From NCBI GenBank assembly GCA_050260275.1, contig JBLNBX010000252.1, positions 1 through 8,639 on the forward strand: a stretch of 8,639 nt of DNA. Direction: 5' to 3'. A model generated the notes under the pieces. That model saw only the letters and a list, made by a program, of their open reading frames with translations. It was not told the origin of the DNA and did not search any database. Every line of letters begins with the position of its first letter. The stretch's first letter is position 1. Both the position numbers and the translations under genes were made by a program. The stretch is from DATMXS01 sp050260275. Its GTDB lineage: Bacteria > Acidobacteriota > Terriglobia > Bryobacterales > Bryobacteraceae. This document shows, piece after piece, positions 6,482 to 8,639 of the stretch.

Positions 6482-6486
6482 GCCCG

Positions 6487-7815
6487 TCAGATCTTCTCCG
6501 GCACCACGTATGGCTTGCGGTAACCGCCCTTGCGCGTGAACAGGGCCGTCGCTTCCTCGTCGCCGGGGCACGTCCAGGTCTTCTCGTCGAAGCGGATCGA
6601 GCGTCCGAGCTGGTACGAGATGTTCGCCAGGTGGACGAGCGTGCACGATATCGCGCCGTCCTCGATGTTGGCGTTCAGACGCGACTTGTCACGGCTGCGG
6701 ACTACTTCGATGAAGTTGGCCCAGTTGTTGCCGCCCTCGTTCATCGCGGGCCCGGGATCCTGGTTCTCGCCGAGGAAGGTGGTGTACTTGACGTAGCCCT
6801 CTATCGCCATGTACCCCTTCGAGCCATAGAACAGGTTGCCAATGGTGTTCCGGTCGCGCAGTTTTCCGTCGGGCCCCCGGCCTTCGTTGATGCCGCCTTC
6901 GTGGTTCGTAATCCAGTGCCGGACGGCGAACTCCATCATCTTCTTCTTGCCGCCGGGCGCGTCGAACTCGTAGAGCGCCGTGAGTGTGTTGGGCGTCTCC
7001 TGGTCGTCGTCGAACATGAAGTGCCCGCCGATTGCGGTCACCTTAGTTGGGTACGTCACGCCGAGGCCCCAGCGCGCGATGTCCACCTCATGTATGCCCT
7101 GGTTGCCAAGGTCGCCGTTACCGTAATCCCAGAACCAGTGCCAGTTGTAGTGGTAACGGTTGCGCGTGAACGGCTTCATGGGCGCGGGGCCGGTCCAGAG
7201 TTCGTAATTCAGTTCCGGCGGCGGCGCTTCCACCGGCGCGCGGCCGATCGTGTCGCGCCACTTGAAGCACAGCCCGCGAGCGAGATACACATCACCGATG
7301 AGCCCGTCGCGCATCTTCTGAATGCCGTCCCGGATGGCCACGCTCGAGCGGCTGTTGGCGCCGTGCTGGATGATGCGGTCCGGGTACCTGCGCGCAGCGG
7401 CTATGATCTGCCGGCACTCGAACATGTTGTAGGCGCATGGCTTCTCCAGGTAGACATCCTTGCCCGCCTGAAGCGCCCAGATCGCCTGCAGCGTATGCCA
7501 GTGGTTCGGCGAGGCGATGGAGACGGCATCGATCGACTTGTCCTCGAGCAGCTTCCGGAAATCAACGTACGCCGCCGGTTTCTTCCCGAATATCTTCTGA
7601 ACCAGCGCCACCCGGTCGTCCAGCACCTTCTGATCGACATCGCAGACGGCCGCGACCTCTACGTTCTTCATCTCGCCGTAGGTCTTGATATGGCCCTGTC
7701 CCTGGGCTCGTACGCCAACACAGGCTATGCGGACAGTATCGTTGGGGCTGGCCAGGGCACTGGCGCGGATTGCGCCGGCCGCAGCCGTGCTCATCAGGAA
7801 AATCCTTCGGTTCAT
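6487..7815 (-). CDS. Tat-exported Gfo/Idh/MocA-family oxidoreductase
   Basis: The 442-residue product starts at ATG 7815, six bases after GGAG (minus strand, 7825-7822); an in-frame GTG at 7842 lacks this support. The N-terminus MNRRIFLMSTAAAGAIRASA is a twin-arginine-type signal, so the enzyme probably acts outside the cytoplasm with a prebound NAD(P). A Rossmann domain (about 28-150) begins VRIACVGVRAQGQGH, a variant glycine motif, and ends in YLEKPC (122-127), the EKP motif whose Lys is catalytic in this family. GNQGIHEVD (237-245) carries the conserved H242 and D245 of the C-terminal substrate domain. Family members oxidise or reduce sugars and sugar-like compounds; exported ones are often next to 3-keto-disaccharide hydrolase genes, as here. 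The hydrolase-like gene lies 116 bases upstream on the same strand, a gap holding a TATATT (7850-7845) that could be an internal -10 box. The exact substrate is not readable from sequence. Confidence 0.93.
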   Translation of the reverse strand: MNRRIFLMSTAAAGAIRASALASPNDTVRIACVGVRAQGQGHIKTYGEMKNVEVAAVCDVDQKVLDDRVALVQKIFGKKPAAYVDFRKLLEDKSIDAVSIASPNHWHTLQAIWALQAGKDVYLEKPCAYNMFECRQIIAAARRYPDRIIQHGANSRSSVAIRDGIQKMRDGLIGDVYLARGLCFKWRDTIGRAPVEAPPPELNYELWTGPAPMKPFTRNRYHYNWHWFWDYGNGDLGNQGIHEVDIARWGLGVTYPTKVTAIGGHFMFDDDQETPNTLTALYEFDAPGGKKKMMEFAVRHWITNHEGGINEGRGPDGKLRDRNTIGNLFYGSKGYMAIEGYVKYTTFLGENQDPGPAMNEGGNNWANFIEVVRSRDKSRLNANIEDGAISCTLVHLANISYQLGRSIRFDEKTWTCPGDEEATALFTRKGGYRKPYVVPEKI

Positions 7816-7825
7816 CGCATTCTCC

Positions 7826-7833
7826 GCACGTGC
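7826..7833. repeat. Short palindrome GCACGTGC beside the oxidoreductase ribosome site
   Basis: GCACGTGC is a perfect 8-base palindrome immediately upstream of the GGAGA ribosome site of the Gfo/Idh/MocA gene. It could bind a regulator or form part of a leader structure, but 8-base palindromes occur by chance in GC-rich DNA. Confidence 0.2.
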
Positions 7834-7931
7834 AAGCTTCACTCAATATACTTCCGGCGCGGGCAGCGCAGTTCGGGATTCGGCCGGATGTCTATCCGCG
7901 GCTGACAGGCTTTCCGCCACCAGCGCGGCCA

Positions 7932-8639
7932 TTACTGGCGATCGTATCCGAGCAGCTTGCGCACCCAGATGTTCCTGAATCGGACCGGCACCTGATGGTC
8001 CTGAAGCGTGAGCGGCTCCTCGGGTCCGTGCGGCGCGTAAGTGCCCACAGCGCGGTGCGCCATACGGCCGATGATCTTCTGATGATGGTGGACCAGCACG
8101 CCGTTGAAGAACACGGTGACGTAGGCCGGCTCGATCAGCTTGTCGCCGTCCCACTTGGGCGCTTTGAAGACGATGTCGTAAGTCTGCCACTCTCCTGGCC
8201 TCCGCGCGGGATTCACCAGCGGCGGCCACTGGCCGTAGATAGCCCCTGCCTGTCCGTCGGCGTATGTCTCGTTCTCGAAAGACTCGAGCACCTGAATCTC
8301 GTACCGCCCCATGATCAGAATCCCGCTGTTTGCGCGCCATTGGCCCCAGCGGGTGATGTTCTCCGGCACGCACCACTCGATGTGATACTGAGCGTCGCCG
8401 AATTTCTCCTTGGAGACCAGGTCGCCGGTGCGCGGCACCACCTCAAAATAGCCGTTCTCCACTTTCCAGCGCGGTTCCGAAATCTGGCCGCGGCGCGACT
8501 GCACCCATTGCGACAGATCCTTGCCGTCGAACAACACGATTGCGTCGGATGGCGCAGGCACGGGCTTGTCCGAGGCGGCGGGCGCAGTCACCTTCGGCGG
8601 ACGCGGGCGCTTGATGTCGTGGACGCGCCACGGCTGGTC
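7932..8639 (-). CDS. 3-keto-disaccharide hydrolase-like protein (DUF1080), 5' end outside window
   Basis: The minus-strand frame is open to the window edge. The 235 visible residues start within a linker (DQPWRVHDIKRPRPPKVTAP), so the GTG at 8591 is not the real start and a signal peptide is probably missing. From about residue 32 the sequence is a typical DUF1080 / 3-keto-disaccharide hydrolase domain: DAIVLFDGKDLSQW, then WKVENGYFEV, RANSGILIMGRYEIQVLESF, YADGQAGAIYGQWPP, PGEWQTYDIVFKAP, VTVFFNGV and a final FRNIWVRKL. The fold is a concanavalin-like beta sandwich. Characterised relatives cleave or remodel 3-keto-glycosides made by a partner oxidoreductase. The Gfo/Idh/MocA gene 116 bases downstream is such a partner candidate. 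The gene ends YDRQ-stop (TAA). Family assignment is firm; the actual substrate is not. Confidence 0.9.
   Translation of the reverse strand, partial: DQPWRVHDIKRPRPPKVTAPAASDKPVPAPSDAIVLFDGKDLSQWVQSRRGQISEPRWKVENGYFEVVPRTGDLVSKEKFGDAQYHIEWCVPENITRWGQWRANSGILIMGRYEIQVLESFENETYADGQAGAIYGQWPPLVNPARRPGEWQTYDIVFKAPKWDGDKLIEPAYVTVFFNGVLVHHHQKIIGRMAHRAVGTYAPHGPEEPLTLQDHQVPVRFRNIWVRKLLGYDRQ

Noticed and set aside
4965..6539. 524-residue plus-strand open frame, longer than the gene opposite it
   Set aside because: The opposite strand encodes a convincing aldo/keto reductase with catalytic tetrad, Tat signal, Fe-S motifs and a GGAGG ribosome site. The plus-strand product has no recognisable domain.
6344..6646. 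100-residue minus-strand open frame across the hairpin-rich spacer
   Set aside because: It overlaps the end of the oxidoreductase gene in another frame, has no ribosome site or domain, and its low-complexity composition reflects the GC-rich inverted repeats.
6427..7905. 492-residue plus-strand open frame
   Set aside because: It is antisense to the Gfo/Idh/MocA gene, which has clear family motifs and a ribosome site. The frame reads as a mirror of that gene's codon pattern.
7932..8591. GTG at 8591 as the start of the DUF1080 gene
   Set aside because: The frame continues to the window edge with a linker sequence typical of the family, no ribosome site precedes the GTG, and no signal peptide follows it. 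The gene is cut by the window.

Overview
The window is GC-rich DNA with tightly packed genes, and it looks like an Acidobacteriota genome, probably near Bryobacterales/Solibacter. That placement is inferred from gene content: Tat-exported Gfo/Idh/MocA and aldo/keto oxidoreductases, a 3-keto-disaccharide hydrolase (DUF1080) protein and a DUF6599-like protein are a familiar mix in that phylum. No rRNA, tRNA, CRISPR array, insertion sequence or phage gene was seen. Seven protein genes are recognised; the two at the ends are cut by the window edges.

Left part, plus strand (1-3025). A histidine-kinase-like gene (cut at its 5' end) is followed after one base by an NtrC-type, sigma54-dependent response regulator. 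After a 113-base gap comes a short PilZ-domain protein, a probable c-di-GMP sensor. The pair looks unorthodox. The kinase has Gln where the phospho-accepting His is expected. The regulator keeps its phospho-acceptor Asp, its conserved Lys and an intact sigma54-contact loop, but has Ala at the Thr/Ser switch position.

Middle, minus strand (6227 down to 3064). Three genes form a compact operon: a Tat-exported aldo/keto reductase with two C-terminal 4Fe-4S motifs, a secreted DUF6599-like protein (ATGA overlap with the reductase gene) and a polytopic membrane protein resembling GT-C or cell-surface glycopolymer proteins (9-base gap). This operon converges on the PilZ gene, with only 38 bases between the two stop codons.

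Right part, minus strand (8639 down to 6487). A DUF1080 / 3-keto-disaccharide hydrolase-like gene (cut at its 5' end) lies upstream of a Tat-exported Gfo/Idh/MocA oxidoreductase. Together they fit oxidation of sugars at C3 followed by cleavage of the 3-keto-glycoside outside the cytoplasm. The 259-base gap between this unit and the aldo/keto reductase operon holds several inverted repeats, one of them a 12-bp stem with a single mismatch, plus a 13-base palindrome in the probable promoter region.

The individual families are known. The points most worth a second look are the degenerate two-component pair, the exported sugar-redox and iron-sulfur cluster of genes, and the hairpin-rich spacer. 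No clearly new defence, mobile or RNA system was found.
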